This document shows, piece by piece, positions 16,673-24,383 of a stretch of 64,000 nt of DNA (position 1 is its first letter; every line of letters begins with the position of its first letter). The notes beneath the pieces are model-generated. The model did not search any database, was not told the origin of the DNA, and worked only from the letters and a program-made list of their open reading frames with translations. Both the position numbers and the translations under genes were made by a program. This stretch comes from Geodermatophilus ruber (lineage in GTDB: Bacteria; Actinomycetota; Actinomycetes; Mycobacteriales; Geodermatophilaceae): positions 462,570 to 526,569 of the forward strand of contig NZ_FOSW01000002.1 in NCBI RefSeq assembly GCF_900114385.1, written 5' to 3'.

Positions 16673-17152
16673 ATGCCCACGCAGATCCCGTGCTTGTGGT
16701 TCGACGGCCAGGCCGAGGAGGCCGCCGCCCACTACACTTCGATCTTCCCCAACTCCTCGATCGGCGAGATCACCCGCTACGGGCCGGGCATGCCGATGCC
16801 CGAGGGCAGCGCGATGACGGTCAGCTTCACCCTCGACCGCCAGGAGTACGTCGGGCTCAACGGCGGCCCGCAGTTCCCTTTCAGCGAGGCGATCTCCTTC
16901 CAGATCATGTGCGCCGACCAGGAGGAGGTCGACCACTACTGGGACCGGCTCACCCAGGGCGGCGAGGAGAGCATGTGCGGCTGGCTCAAGGACAAATTCG
17001 GCGTCTCCTGGCAGGTCGTCCCCACCGAGCTCCTCGCACTGCTCCAGGACCCCGATCCCGGCCGCGCGCAGCGCGCCGGCGAGGCGCTGATGACCATGCG
17101 CCGGATCGACACCGCCGCGATCAGGCGAGCCGCCGACCAGGTACCGGCCTGA
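16673..17152 (+). CDS. VOC family protein (PhnB / 3-demethylubiquinone methyltransferase-like)
   Basis: Glyoxalase-fold protein of 159 residues in the PhnB-like group of the VOC superfamily. Seen are PCLWFDGQAEEAAAHYTSIF at the start, then the GP(G/M)-rich loop, FQIMCADQEEVDHYWDRL and GWLKDKFGVSWQVVPTEL, an arrangement strongly typical of these proteins. The biochemical role is unknown; the historical methyltransferase name is misleading because no SAM site is present. GGAGAGAGG upstream supports the ATG at 16673. No operon partner is evident. Confidence 0.9.
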   Translation: MPTQIPCLWFDGQAEEAAAHYTSIFPNSSIGEITRYGPGMPMPEGSAMTVSFTLDRQEYVGLNGGPQFPFSEAISFQIMCADQEEVDHYWDRLTQGGEESMCGWLKDKFGVSWQVVPTELLALLQDPDPGRAQRAGEALMTMRRIDTAAIRRAADQVPA

Positions 17153-17228
17153 GACCCGGGCCGGTCCGCTCCGCGCACGGCCGTGCGCGACCCGGTGACC
17201 GGCGCGCGGCGCCACTAGGCTCCGACGG

Positions 17229-18002
17229 GTGCCGCCGTCTGTGCCTGCCTCTCCCGCCGCGGACCAGCTGCCCGCCCGCGCCGCCGCCGTCTGGGCCGCT
17301 CTCGATCCGGTCGTCACCGCCGGCGCCCCGCTGCGCGTGCTCGACGTCGGCGGCGGCAGCGGTAACTTCGCCGTTCCCCTGGCCCGGCTCGGGCACGAGG
17401 TGACGGTGGTCGACCCGAGCGCCGACGCTCTCGCCACCCTCTCCCGGCGGGCGGGGACCGCCGGCGTGGGGGACCGGGTGCGCGGCGTCCAGGGCGACGG
17501 TGACCTCCTGCACGAGGTGATCCCCGCGGCTGCCGGCACCGACGGTAGTTACGACCTGGCCCTGTGCCACTCGGTGCTCGAGGTCGTCGACGACCCGGCC
17601 ACCACCCTCCACGAGCTCGCCCGCGCCCTGCGCCCGGGCGGCACCGCCAGCATCGCCGCCGCCAACCGGGCCGGCGCGGTGCTGGCCCGGGCCGTCGCCG
17701 GGCATCCCGTCGAGGCGCTCGCCCTGCTCGAGGACCGGGACCCCGCCCCGCGTCGGGCCCGGAGGCCGGCCCGCCGCCGGTTCGCCCCCGCCGACCTGCT
17801 CGCACTCGTCGAGGCCGCCGGCCTGCGGCCGGGCGCCTGGCGGGGCGTCTCCGTGGTCGCCGACCTGCTCGACATGACCTCCGGCGAAGCCGCCTCCGGC
17901 GCCGACCCCGACGCGGTCCGCCGGCTCGAGCTGGCCCTGGCCGGAAGCTCGCCCTACCGGGACGTCGCCGCCGGCGTGCACCTGCTCGCCACCCGCCCAT
18001 GA
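17229..18002 (+). CDS. Class I SAM-dependent methyltransferase
   Basis: 257-residue class I methyltransferase. The SAM-binding motif I reads VLDVGGGSGNFAVPLA (about 38-53), with motif II acidic residue in VTVVDPS, motif III in the LCHSVLEVVDDP region and ALRPGGTASIAAAN as the typical post-III strand. The C-terminal half (about 170-257) carries a helical cap that would define the substrate, which is unknown. The GTG at 17229 is the first in-frame start before the fold. Its TGA overlaps the ATG of the phosphodiesterase gene (ATGA), so the two are likely functionally linked. Confidence 0.88.
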   Translation: MPPSVPASPAADQLPARAAAVWAALDPVVTAGAPLRVLDVGGGSGNFAVPLARLGHEVTVVDPSADALATLSRRAGTAGVGDRVRGVQGDGDLLHEVIPAAAGTDGSYDLALCHSVLEVVDDPATTLHELARALRPGGTASIAAANRAGAVLARAVAGHPVEALALLEDRDPAPRRARRPARRRFAPADLLALVEAAGLRPGAWRGVSVVADLLDMTSGEAASGADPDAVRRLELALAGSSPYRDVAAGVHLLATRP

Positions 18003-19168
18003 CGCTCCCGGCGGACCTGCAGCGCCCCGCCTACGAGGCGGCCACCCTCGCCGACGTGCTGCCCGGCGTCGCCGCCGCGCTCGGCGTGCCGGTCCCGCGC
18101 GGGGGCCTCCCGCCCGACCCGCTCGGCCTCGCGGCGGCGCTGGGCGGAGCCCGCCGGGTCGCCGTCCTGCTCGTCGACGGCCTGGGTGCCGACCTGGTCC
18201 GCGCCCACGCCGACCTGGCCCCGACCCTCGCCGCGCTCGCCGCGCCCGCCGGGGACATCTCCGCCCCCTGCCCGAGCACCACCCCGGTCAGCCTCACCAC
18301 GCTGGGCACCGGCCTCCCGCCCGGCAGCCACGGTGTACTGGGCTTCGTCACCGCCGTGCCGGGGGAGGAGCGCACGCTCAACCACGTCCAGTGGGCCGAC
18401 GACCCCGACCCCGCGATCTGGCAGCCGCGGCGCAGCGTCTTCGAGCACGTCGCCGCCGCGGGGGTGGAGGTCACCGCCGTCGCCCCGTACGCCTTCGCCG
18501 GCTCCGGGCTCACCCGGGCCGCCTACCGCGGCGCGCGCTACGCGGGCACCGTCAGCGCCGGGGACCTCGCCGCCGTCCTGCTCCAATCCCTGGCCACCGG
18601 GCCGCGCACGCTGGTCTACGGCTACACCGCCGAGCTTGACCTCACCGGCCACGTGCGCGGGCTGGACTCCGCCAGCTGGCGCGCGCAGCTGGTCCTCGTC
18701 GACCGGCTCGTCGAGCAGGTGGTGGCCGGCCTGCCCGACGACGCCGCCCTGCTGGTCACCGCCGACCACGGGATGCTCGACGTCCCGCCGGCCACCCGGG
18801 TCGACCTCGACGCCGAACCCGACCTCACCGAGCAGGTCCGGCTGCTCGCCGGCGAGCCTCGGGCCCGCTACCTGCACACCGTCCCTGGCGCGGAGGACGA
18901 CGTCCTCGCGCGGTGGCGGGAGATCGTGGGTGACCGGGCGTGGGTGGCCGGACGGGACGAGGCGATCGCCAGCGGCGTCTTCGGCCCCGTGGACGACGGC
19001 CTGGCGGCGCGGATCGGTGACGTCGTCGCGCTCGCCCGGGGTACCTGGGCGCTGACCGCCACCCAGCAGGAGCCCGGGCCCAGCCGGCTGGTCGCCTACC
19101 ACGGCTCGCTGACCGCCACCGAGCTCGCGATCCCGCTGCTCCTGGCCCGCGGCCGCGCCCTGCGCTAG
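17999..19168 (+). CDS. Alkaline phosphatase superfamily / nucleotide pyrophosphatase-like protein
   Basis: 389-residue hydrolase of the type I phosphodiesterase/nucleotide pyrophosphatase branch of the alkaline phosphatase superfamily. Metal and nucleophile sites are visible: VLLVDGLG (first Asp), CPSTTPVSLTTLGTG (nucleophile threonine), AELDLTGHVRGLDS (Asp and His ligands) and VTADHGMLDV (Asp-His pair). There is no signal peptide, so a cytoplasmic enzyme is expected. Coupled to the methyltransferase by ATGA. Its TAG stop shares the palindromic CTAG with the stop of the convergent sucrase/ferredoxin-like gene. Confidence 0.88.
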   Translation: MTLPADLQRPAYEAATLADVLPGVAAALGVPVPRGGLPPDPLGLAAALGGARRVAVLLVDGLGADLVRAHADLAPTLAALAAPAGDISAPCPSTTPVSLTTLGTGLPPGSHGVLGFVTAVPGEERTLNHVQWADDPDPAIWQPRRSVFEHVAAAGVEVTAVAPYAFAGSGLTRAAYRGARYAGTVSAGDLAAVLLQSLATGPRTLVYGYTAELDLTGHVRGLDSASWRAQLVLVDRLVEQVVAGLPDDAALLVTADHGMLDVPPATRVDLDAEPDLTEQVRLLAGEPRARYLHTVPGAEDDVLARWREIVGDRAWVAGRDEAIASGVFGPVDDGLAARIGDVVALARGTWALTATQQEPGPSRLVAYHGSLTATELAIPLLLARGRALR

Positions 19169-20106
19169 ACCGGGTGCACCAGCCGGACGTGCCAGGTGCG
19201 GGTGTGCGCGGGGTGGGTCGCCCGGCAGGTCAGGAGCACCGCCTCCTCGGACAGCCGGCTCTCCACATCGGCGACGACGTCACCGGCCGGGCCGGCCAGC
19301 GTCACGACCCACCGTTCGATGTCCGCCCCCGCCGGGGACGTGCGCCGCACGCTCCGCGGCGGCAGGTCGTCCACCCCGAGCAGGGACAGCTCGCCCCGGG
19401 CGGTGTGCTGCGCGGCCTGCACCGGCGCCGGGAACCCGGCCCGGCCGCGCAGCCACGGCAGCGCCACCCGCCCGGCCGCGTGCGCGGCGATCAGCTCGGC
19501 GCCGTCGCCGGGGACCTGCCCGTAGTAGAAGCCGTGCGGCAGCACCACCACGTTTGCGGCGAAGCGGTCACCGCCCAGGTGGCTGCACTCCCAGACGTCG
19601 GAGGCGGGCAGGCAGCGCGCCAGGGGCCGGCCGCGCAGCGCGCAGCATGCGTCGTGCCCCCCGTGCGCGCAGACCAGGTAGGTGGGGTCCTCGGCGCGCC
19701 GCCCCACCGAGCCGTCCCAGGGGACGTCGATCAGTTCGGCGTCCGAGGACCGCACCGACCACCACAGCCCCTCGTGCCCGGGCCGGCCGTCGGCGTAGGC
19801 CCAGCGCCGCTGCGAGTCGGCCAGCCGGTCGCCGGGGCGGCGCACCAGGAGCAGCCGCACTCCCTCGACCCGCGCCCGGTGGGCGAGGCGGGGCGCGACC
19901 TGGGGGTCGAAGCGGGACTGGTGCAGCGCGTCGATCCCCCACGGCCCGGGCTGCTCGATCAGCAGCCAGCGCTGCGCGGGGGAGGCCGTGGCCACGGGCG
20001 AGTCGCCGCGCAGCCGGGCCTGCACCGAGCAGAGCTTCTCGTCGAGCCGGCCGACGGGCTTGCCGGGCGTGCTCGCGGGATGGCAGAAGTCGGCGGCGTC
20101 GGTCAC
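19165..20106 (-). CDS. Sucrase/ferredoxin-like family protein
   Basis: 313-residue protein of the Suc/Fer-like family, whose C-terminal half has a thioredoxin-like ferredoxin fold. Conserved segments seen are CHPASTPGKPVGR near the start, WLLIEQPGPWG (about 47-57), CAHGGHDACCALRGRPLA (about 147-164), and WECSHLGGDRFAANVVVLP (about 174-192). The clustered cysteines and histidines suggest metal or Fe-S binding. No enzymatic activity is established for bacterial members, and the sucrase name comes from a yeast suppressor. The GTG at 20106 begins just before the first conserved block; the cupin gene ends on the upstream side of this strand (stop at 20126). Confidence 0.82.
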   Translation of the reverse strand: MTDAADFCHPASTPGKPVGRLDEKLCSVQARLRGDSPVATASPAQRWLLIEQPGPWGIDALHQSRFDPQVAPRLAHRARVEGVRLLLVRRPGDRLADSQRRWAYADGRPGHEGLWWSVRSSDAELIDVPWDGSVGRRAEDPTYLVCAHGGHDACCALRGRPLARCLPASDVWECSHLGGDRFAANVVVLPHGFYYGQVPGDGAELIAAHAAGRVALPWLRGRAGFPAPVQAAQHTARGELSLLGVDDLPPRSVRRTSPAGADIERWVVTLAGPAGDVVADVESRLSEEAVLLTCRATHPAHTRTWHVRLVHPV

Positions 20107-20125
20107 GCGGCGAGATCCGGGCGGC

Positions 20126-21454
20126 TCACGGTCCGGTCCCGGGCGTGCACGCACGCTCCTCATCGTCCTCCGCGTGCGCATCGGTGACGGGGACGGCACC
20201 GGGGACGACGGCGACCGACTCGGTGACCAGCCGCCGGGCCAGGGTCAGCCGCTCGGCCGCGTCGAGCCCCGGCAGGTCGGCGACCTTGAGCTCACGGGCG
20301 GCCAGCAGCGCGGCCAACGCCGGCCGGGTCGGCGCGGGCAGCTCCAGCGTCCGGCGTCCGGCGACCAGGGACACCCGTCCCTCGACCGGCTCCCGCAGCT
20401 GGCAGCGCAGCCGGCGGCGCAGCCGCAGCACGGTGTCCGCGGTGAGGTCCGCCGCGGCGGCCGCCTGGGCCAGCGGGGTCACCGGCTCGGGGCGCACCTG
20501 CGCCCACGTCCGGGAGCGCAGCCGGTCGGCCACCTCCGCGGGGTCGACCCGGTCCAGCCAGGTCTTGAGCCCCTCGATCACGGCGGCCACGTCGTCGGCC
20601 ACGCCGGCGGGGTCGGCCAGGTCCAGCCCGACCGGCAGGGAGGTGCGCAGCGCAAGGTCCTCGGCGGCCAGCACCCGCACGAGGTCGAGGGTCGATTCGG
20701 CGGCCGCCCAGCGGGTCACCGGGTGCACGCCGATGGTGAGGTGGGCGCTGATCTCGCCCAGCGCCACCGCCGAGTGGAGGTAGCCGCGGGGCAGGTAGAG
20801 GGCGTCGCCGGGGCGCAGCACCGCGTCGATGACCGGCTCGCCCTCGGCAGCCGCGGCCACCTCGTCGGCGCGGTCGTTCCAGGGCTGGGTGCGCAGCGGC
20901 GCCGGCAGCACCGGCTCGTGGATGCGCCAGTGCTTCTCGCCGGCCACCTGCAGGACGAAGACGTCGTGCACGTCGTAGTGCGGGGAGAACCCGCGCGAGG
21001 ACGGCGGGGTGACGTAGGCGTTGACCTGCGTCGGGTGGCCCAGGTCGGCTGCCAGCTGGTCGGCGAACTCCATCAGTGGCGGCCACAGCCGGTGCAGTCC
21101 CTGCAGCACGACGGTGCTGCCGTCGGCGAACAGCCGCAGGACCGCGTCGGAGGAGACCTGGTCAGCGATCTCGGCGCCCGCGCCCCCCGAGGTGGTGAAC
21201 CGCTTCGGGTCGACGACGGCGCCGTCCTTGGCGATCCGCAGGAACGGGGTGCGCAGGCCTCGGCGGGAGAGCAGCTCGTCGACCGCGGCGAGGTCCAGCA
21301 GGTCGGCGAAGGACTCGCCGGTCTGGGCGGCGCGGGTGAGCAGGGGACGGCGGGCCCAGTACTGCTCGGCGAAGACCTGCGGCTCGAGGTTCGTGCACCG
21401 CCGCAGGGCCGGCCTGCCATCCGGCCGGCCCTGCGGCGTGGGGTCCTCGTTCAG
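20126..21454 (-). CDS. Cupin_4 / JmjC-like 2-oxoglutarate oxygenase (ribosomal oxygenase family)
   Basis: Fe(II)/2-oxoglutarate oxygenase of the YcfD/ROX type, whose studied members hydroxylate ribosomal protein residues. The metal triad is visible as H159-x-D161 (PHYDVHD) and H227 (PRGYLHS). The typical entry QYWARRPLL lies at 31-39 and STVVLQGLHRLWPP at 113-126. Ordinary ATG/GTG starts in frame begin only at 21109, inside the fold, and would remove about 115 conserved-looking residues. The frame stays open upstream to CTG 21454, where CTGA overlaps the stop of the Ala-Asp-Gly repeat gene exactly as ATGA/GTGA do elsewhere here. I therefore call a CTG start, giving 442 residues. Confidence 0.75.
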   Translation of the reverse strand: MNEDPTPQGRPDGRPALRRCTNLEPQVFAEQYWARRPLLTRAAQTGESFADLLDLAAVDELLSRRGLRTPFLRIAKDGAVVDPKRFTTSGGAGAEIADQVSSDAVLRLFADGSTVVLQGLHRLWPPLMEFADQLAADLGHPTQVNAYVTPPSSRGFSPHYDVHDVFVLQVAGEKHWRIHEPVLPAPLRTQPWNDRADEVAAAAEGEPVIDAVLRPGDALYLPRGYLHSAVALGEISAHLTIGVHPVTRWAAAESTLDLVRVLAAEDLALRTSLPVGLDLADPAGVADDVAAVIEGLKTWLDRVDPAEVADRLRSRTWAQVRPEPVTPLAQAAAAADLTADTVLRLRRRLRCQLREPVEGRVSLVAGRRTLELPAPTRPALAALLAARELKVADLPGLDAAERLTLARRLVTESVAVVPGAVPVTDAHAEDDEERACTPGTGP

Positions 21455-21840
21455 ACCGGACGCCCCGCGCCGGAGTCGGCCCCGCCGTCCGCGCCTCCGT
21501 CGGCACCCCGGTCGGCCCCTCCGTCGGCCCCTCCGTCGGCCCCTCCGTCGGCCCCTCCGTCGGCACCCTTGTCACCGCCGATCACGTCGCGGACCTTGTC
21601 GCGGACCTTGTCGATCAGTCCGCCATCGGCACCGCCGTCCGCGCCGCCGTCGGCACCGCCGTCCGCGCCCCCGTCGGCACCGCCGTCCGCGCCCCCGTCG
21701 GCACCGCCGTCCGCGCCACCATCGGCACCGCCGTCCGCGCCACCATCGGCGCCACCGTCCTGCTGACCGGGCGTGCCGGGGCCGGCACCGCTGTCAGCGG
21801 GGCCTTCCGTGCTGGTCATGTCGTCGTCGTCGAGCGCCAT
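21451..21840 (-). CDS. Ala-Asp-Gly tandem-repeat protein
   Basis: 129-residue acidic low-complexity protein. After an acidic head (MALDDDDMTSTEGPADSG), it carries about eleven GADG units, a short charged helix (LIDKVRDKVRDVIGGDK, about 75-92), and a second block of GADG units. I do not recognise it. It is judged real because an ATG at 21840 is preceded by CGGAGAAG, the acidic frame is the one repeated coherently, and its stop is coupled to the oxygenase gene. The repeats resemble disordered Asp-rich proteins; calcium or ribosomal contact are guesses only. The coding repeats make it prone to slippage length variation. Confidence 0.6.
   Translation of the reverse strand: MALDDDDMTSTEGPADSGAGPGTPGQQDGGADGGADGGADGGADGGADGGADGGADGGADGGADGGADGGADGGLIDKVRDKVRDVIGGDKGADGGADGGADGGADGGADRGADGGADGGADSGAGRPV
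21476..21762. repeat. Tandem 12/24-bp coding repeat
   Basis: DNA repeats encoding Gly-Ala-Asp-Gly, in two blocks (about 21476-21567 and 21623-21762) separated by the unique helix-coding segment. On the plus strand, alternating GCCGTCCGC and GTCGGCACC phrases give a 24-bp period in the longer block, while the shorter block has a 12-bp period. Expected to be variable between strains. Confidence 0.8.
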
Positions 21841-21904
21841 GGCTTCTCCGATCGCGTCGGTCGTCGGACCGCCGGCCAGCGGCCCCCGGCGGCCTCCTTA
21901 CCTC

Positions 21905-21974
21905 ACCCGGCACCGCCTCACACATGCCGCGGCGCCCCCGGGACGAGCCGGGTGTGCGTGCGGCGGTGCCGGGT
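21905..21974. repeat. 13-bp perfect inverted repeat between divergent genes
   Basis: ACCCGGCACCGCC (21905-21917) and GGCGGTGCCGGGT (21962-21974) pair perfectly around 44 nt. The element lies between the leftward repeat-protein gene (start 21840) and the rightward dinB gene, so a terminator role is not expected. A mobile palindromic remnant or regulator site is possible. Otherwise the 298-bp gap holds only the LexA box and start signals. Confidence 0.5.
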
Positions 21975-22103
21975 AGACGGGCCTCGCGCTGACCTCCGAG
22001 CCGTGCCCGTCGAGCAGACCCGGGCGCGGCGGGTTCGGGCACCACCTGGACCGCCTGGTTACCGGCCCGGGGCTCGGCTGACCGCTAGTCTCCGTCCTGG
22101 ATG

Positions 22104-22119
22104 TCGAACAGGTGTTCGA
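22104..22119. promoter_or_regulatory. LexA/SOS box upstream of dinB
   Basis: TCGAACAGGTGTTCGA matches the same TCGAAC-N4-GTTCGA core as the box at 10753. It ends 19 bp before the preferred dinB start and overlaps an in-frame GTG at 22112, which argues that this GTG is not the start codon. Confidence 0.85.
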
Positions 22120-22138
22120 CGACGGGGAGGATGTGGTC

Positions 22139-23341
22139 GTGGGAAGGTCGTCGGGTCGTGCGGCGGGCTGCACCGTGCTGCACGTCGACATGGACGCGTT
22201 CTTCGCCAGCGTCGAGGTGCGGCGCCGCCCCGAGCTGGCCGGCACGCCGGTCATCGTGGGCGGGGCCGGCAGCCGCGGGGTGGTGACCTCGGCCACCTAC
22301 GAGGCCCGCCGCTACGGCGTGCGCGCCGCGATGCCGGTGTCCCGGGCGCTGCGGCTGTGCCCGACGGCGACGGTGCTGCCCGGCGACCTGGCCCTCTACA
22401 GCGAGGTCTCCCGGGCGGTGATGGCGCTGTTCCGCTCGGTCACGCCGCTGGTGGAGCCGCTGTCGCTGGACGAGGCGTTCCTCGACGTCGCCGGGGCCGG
22501 CCGCCGGTTGGGTGACGCCGCCGGGATCGGGGAGTACATCCGCGCCCGGGTCTACGACGAGCAGGGCATCACCTGCTCGGTGGGCGTGGCCGGTACCAAG
22601 TTCGTGGCCAAGCTGGCCTCCACCCGCGCCAAGCCCGACGGGATGCTCGTCGTCCGGCCGGCCGAGGTCATGGACTTCCTGCACCCGCTCCCGGTCGGCG
22701 CGCTGTGGGGGGTCGGCGCGAAGACCGAGGAGGTGCTGCTGCGGCTGGGGTTGCGCACCGTCGGGGAGCTCGCGCACGTGCCGGCGCGCACGCTGCAGCG
22801 GGCGCTGGGCCAGGCGGCGGGCGCGCACCTGCACGAGCTGGCCTGGGGCCGCGACCCCCGGCGGGTGGTGCCCGACGAACCCGAGAAGTCGGCCGGCCAC
22901 GAGGAGACCTTCGCCACCGACGTCGACGACCCCGCGGTCATCCACCGGGAGCTGCTGCGGCTGGCCGAGCGGACGGCGGGCCGGTTGCGCTCGGGCGGCT
23001 GGCTGGCCCGCACGGTCAGCATCAAGGTGCGCTTCGCCGACTTCGCGACGATCACCCGCGCCCGCACCCTCGACGTCCCCACCGACGTCGGGCAGGAGCT
23101 CTACGACGTCGCCCGCGCCCTGTTCGATGCGCTGGGCCTGGACCGGGCGCGCATCCGGCTGGTCGGGGTGCGCGCCGAGCGGCTGGTCCCGGCGGACTCC
23201 GCGCCCCTCCAGCTGGAGCTCGGGGCCCGGGAGCGCGGCCGCCGCGAGGCCGAGCTCGCCGCCGACCGGGCCGCCCGCCGGTTCGGGGCAGGCGCGGTGC
23301 GCCCGGCGACCCTGCTGCACCGCGCCGGGGGCGGGAGATGA
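22139..23341 (+). CDS. dinB: DNA polymerase IV (Y family)
   Basis: Translesion DNA polymerase of 400 residues. The catalytic carboxylates are D17 in HVDMDAFFASVE (15-26) and D111/E112 in SLDEAF; the steric-gate region FFASVE is intact. Palm, fingers and thumb (helix-hairpin-helix ALWGVGAKTEEVLLRLGL) are followed by a little-finger domain (about 235-345). The C-terminus ends in an Arg-rich tail and I see no canonical beta-clamp QLxLF; LQLELG (about 361-366) may serve. GGGGAGG at 22124-22130 spaces well to GTG 22139, which is why this start is preferred to GTG 22112 or 22133. Control by the LexA box makes it an SOS gene. Confidence 0.92.
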   Translation: MGRSSGRAAGCTVLHVDMDAFFASVEVRRRPELAGTPVIVGGAGSRGVVTSATYEARRYGVRAAMPVSRALRLCPTATVLPGDLALYSEVSRAVMALFRSVTPLVEPLSLDEAFLDVAGAGRRLGDAAGIGEYIRARVYDEQGITCSVGVAGTKFVAKLASTRAKPDGMLVVRPAEVMDFLHPLPVGALWGVGAKTEEVLLRLGLRTVGELAHVPARTLQRALGQAAGAHLHELAWGRDPRRVVPDEPEKSAGHEETFATDVDDPAVIHRELLRLAERTAGRLRSGGWLARTVSIKVRFADFATITRARTLDVPTDVGQELYDVARALFDALGLDRARIRLVGVRAERLVPADSAPLQLELGARERGRREAELAADRAARRFGAGAVRPATLLHRAGGGR

Positions 23342-23524
23342 CCCCTCCGGGAACCCCCGGCGACCCCCGCTCGTCCTGGTCGGTGGAGGCTGCGACGCAC
23401 CCGCGAGGGTGATCGCGGCGGGTCGGTGCCGACTCGCCTTTCGCGCCCTGCGAAGGGCTCGTATCCTCGAAGTCACCGTCGGCGGCACCTCCGACGGGTG
23501 TGTAATGGCCCATGGGAGGTCGAC

Positions 23525-23926
23525 GTGCCGCTCTCCGAGCACGAGCAGCGACTGCTGGAGCAGATCGAGCGCGCCCTCGTCGATGACGATCCCAAGTTCG
23601 CCTCGTCGGTCCGCACCGGTGACCGCCGGATCAAGGCCCGCCGCAAGCTGCAGCTCGGCGCCCTGCTGGTCCTCGTCGGCATGGCCGTCCTCGTCGGCGG
23701 CGCGGTAGTGCCCTCCGTCCCCCTCGGCGTTCTCGGGTTCCTCATCGCCTTCGGCGGCCTGGCCCTGGCCGTCCTCAACTACAAGTCCGCGACGGGTGCG
23801 GTCGAGGCCGGCCCGGCCGGTCCGGCCGGGGGGCCCGCCGGCCGCGGGCGCGGCAAGGGCAAGGCCCGTCGCCAGCCGCTGAAGGACCGCCTCGAGGAGC
23901 GGTTCCGCCGCCGCTACGACCAGTAG
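23525..23926 (+). CDS. DUF3040 family membrane protein
   Basis: 133-residue actinobacterial DUF3040 protein. The family's N-terminal signature PLSEHEQRLLEQIERAL is at 2-18, a cytoplasmic amphipathic stretch DDPKFASSVR follows, then two membrane helices (about 41-62 and 66-86) and a basic C-terminal tail with Gly/Arg-rich and KDRLEERFRRRY sequences. Function is unknown; family members often lie next to dinB or the dcw cluster in actinobacteria, as here. GGGAGG 5-10 bases upstream supports the GTG at 23525. The 183-bp gap after dinB holds the likely promoter but no clear motif. Confidence 0.88.
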   Translation: MPLSEHEQRLLEQIERALVDDDPKFASSVRTGDRRIKARRKLQLGALLVLVGMAVLVGGAVVPSVPLGVLGFLIAFGGLALAVLNYKSATGAVEAGPAGPAGGPAGRGRGKGKARRQPLKDRLEERFRRRYDQ

Positions 23927-24002
23927 CCCTCCCTCCTCCCGGCAGCCGTCGTCCTCCGGGACGGCGGCTGCCGTGTGTCCGAGCCCGAATCGAGGAGCAG
24001 CT

Positions 24003-24368
24003 GTGCCGGACGACCCGATCGCCGCGATGTGGGCCGCCGCCCGGGCCCAGGGCGGGCTGTGGGGCTGGGGGGACGCCGACGGCATCGTCCCCTGGACCGA
24101 CGACTCCGGCCGCATCGTCGTCCCGCTGTGGACCGACGGGCGGCGGGCGGAGGCCGAGGCGGGGGCCGGCGCGGACCCCGGCGAGGCGCCCGTGCTCCTC
24201 GACCTGGAGGACCTGCTCGCCGAGATCCCGCTCTGGCTGGCGGCCGGCGTGAGCGCGGCCGGCCTGCAGTCCGACGGCGGGCGCTTCCTGCTCACCCTCT
24301 CGCTGCCCGAGCTGACCGAGGCGCTCCTGCGGCTGCAGGTGAACGGCGGCCCCGGCGACCCGGCCTGA
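24003..24368 (+). CDS. Unrecognised small acidic protein
   Basis: 121-residue acidic protein that I do not recognise. It has Trp-rich N-terminal residues (MWAAARAQGGLWGWGDADG), a basic/acidic middle and a leucine-rich C-terminal half (LLDLEDLLAEIPLWLAAG and LTLSLPELTEALLRLQV). The GAGGAG 5-10 bases before the GTG at 24003 and neighbour-like codon use support it being real. It lies 76 bp after the DUF3040 gene in the same direction and may share its transcript. It converges on tgpA with a 15-bp gap. Confidence 0.7.
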   Translation: MPDDPIAAMWAAARAQGGLWGWGDADGIVPWTDDSGRIVVPLWTDGRRAEAEAGAGADPGEAPVLLDLEDLLAEIPLWLAAGVSAAGLQSDGGRFLLTLSLPELTEALLRLQVNGGPGDPA

Positions 24369-24383
24369 GCGGTCCGCCGGGCC

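Noticed and set aside
21476..21762. Possible CRISPR-like array
   Set aside because: The units are short (12/24 bp) with no unique spacers and keep one acidic reading frame, so this is a coding repeat.
22112..22138. GTG 22112 as the dinB start
   Set aside because: The codon is inside the LexA box, and the ribosome site GGGGAGG lies downstream of it, pointing to GTG 22139.
23342..23524. Another copy of the post-stop palindrome family after dinB
   Set aside because: It has GACCCC-type runs but neither the AAGGACC start nor the CTCGCA core.
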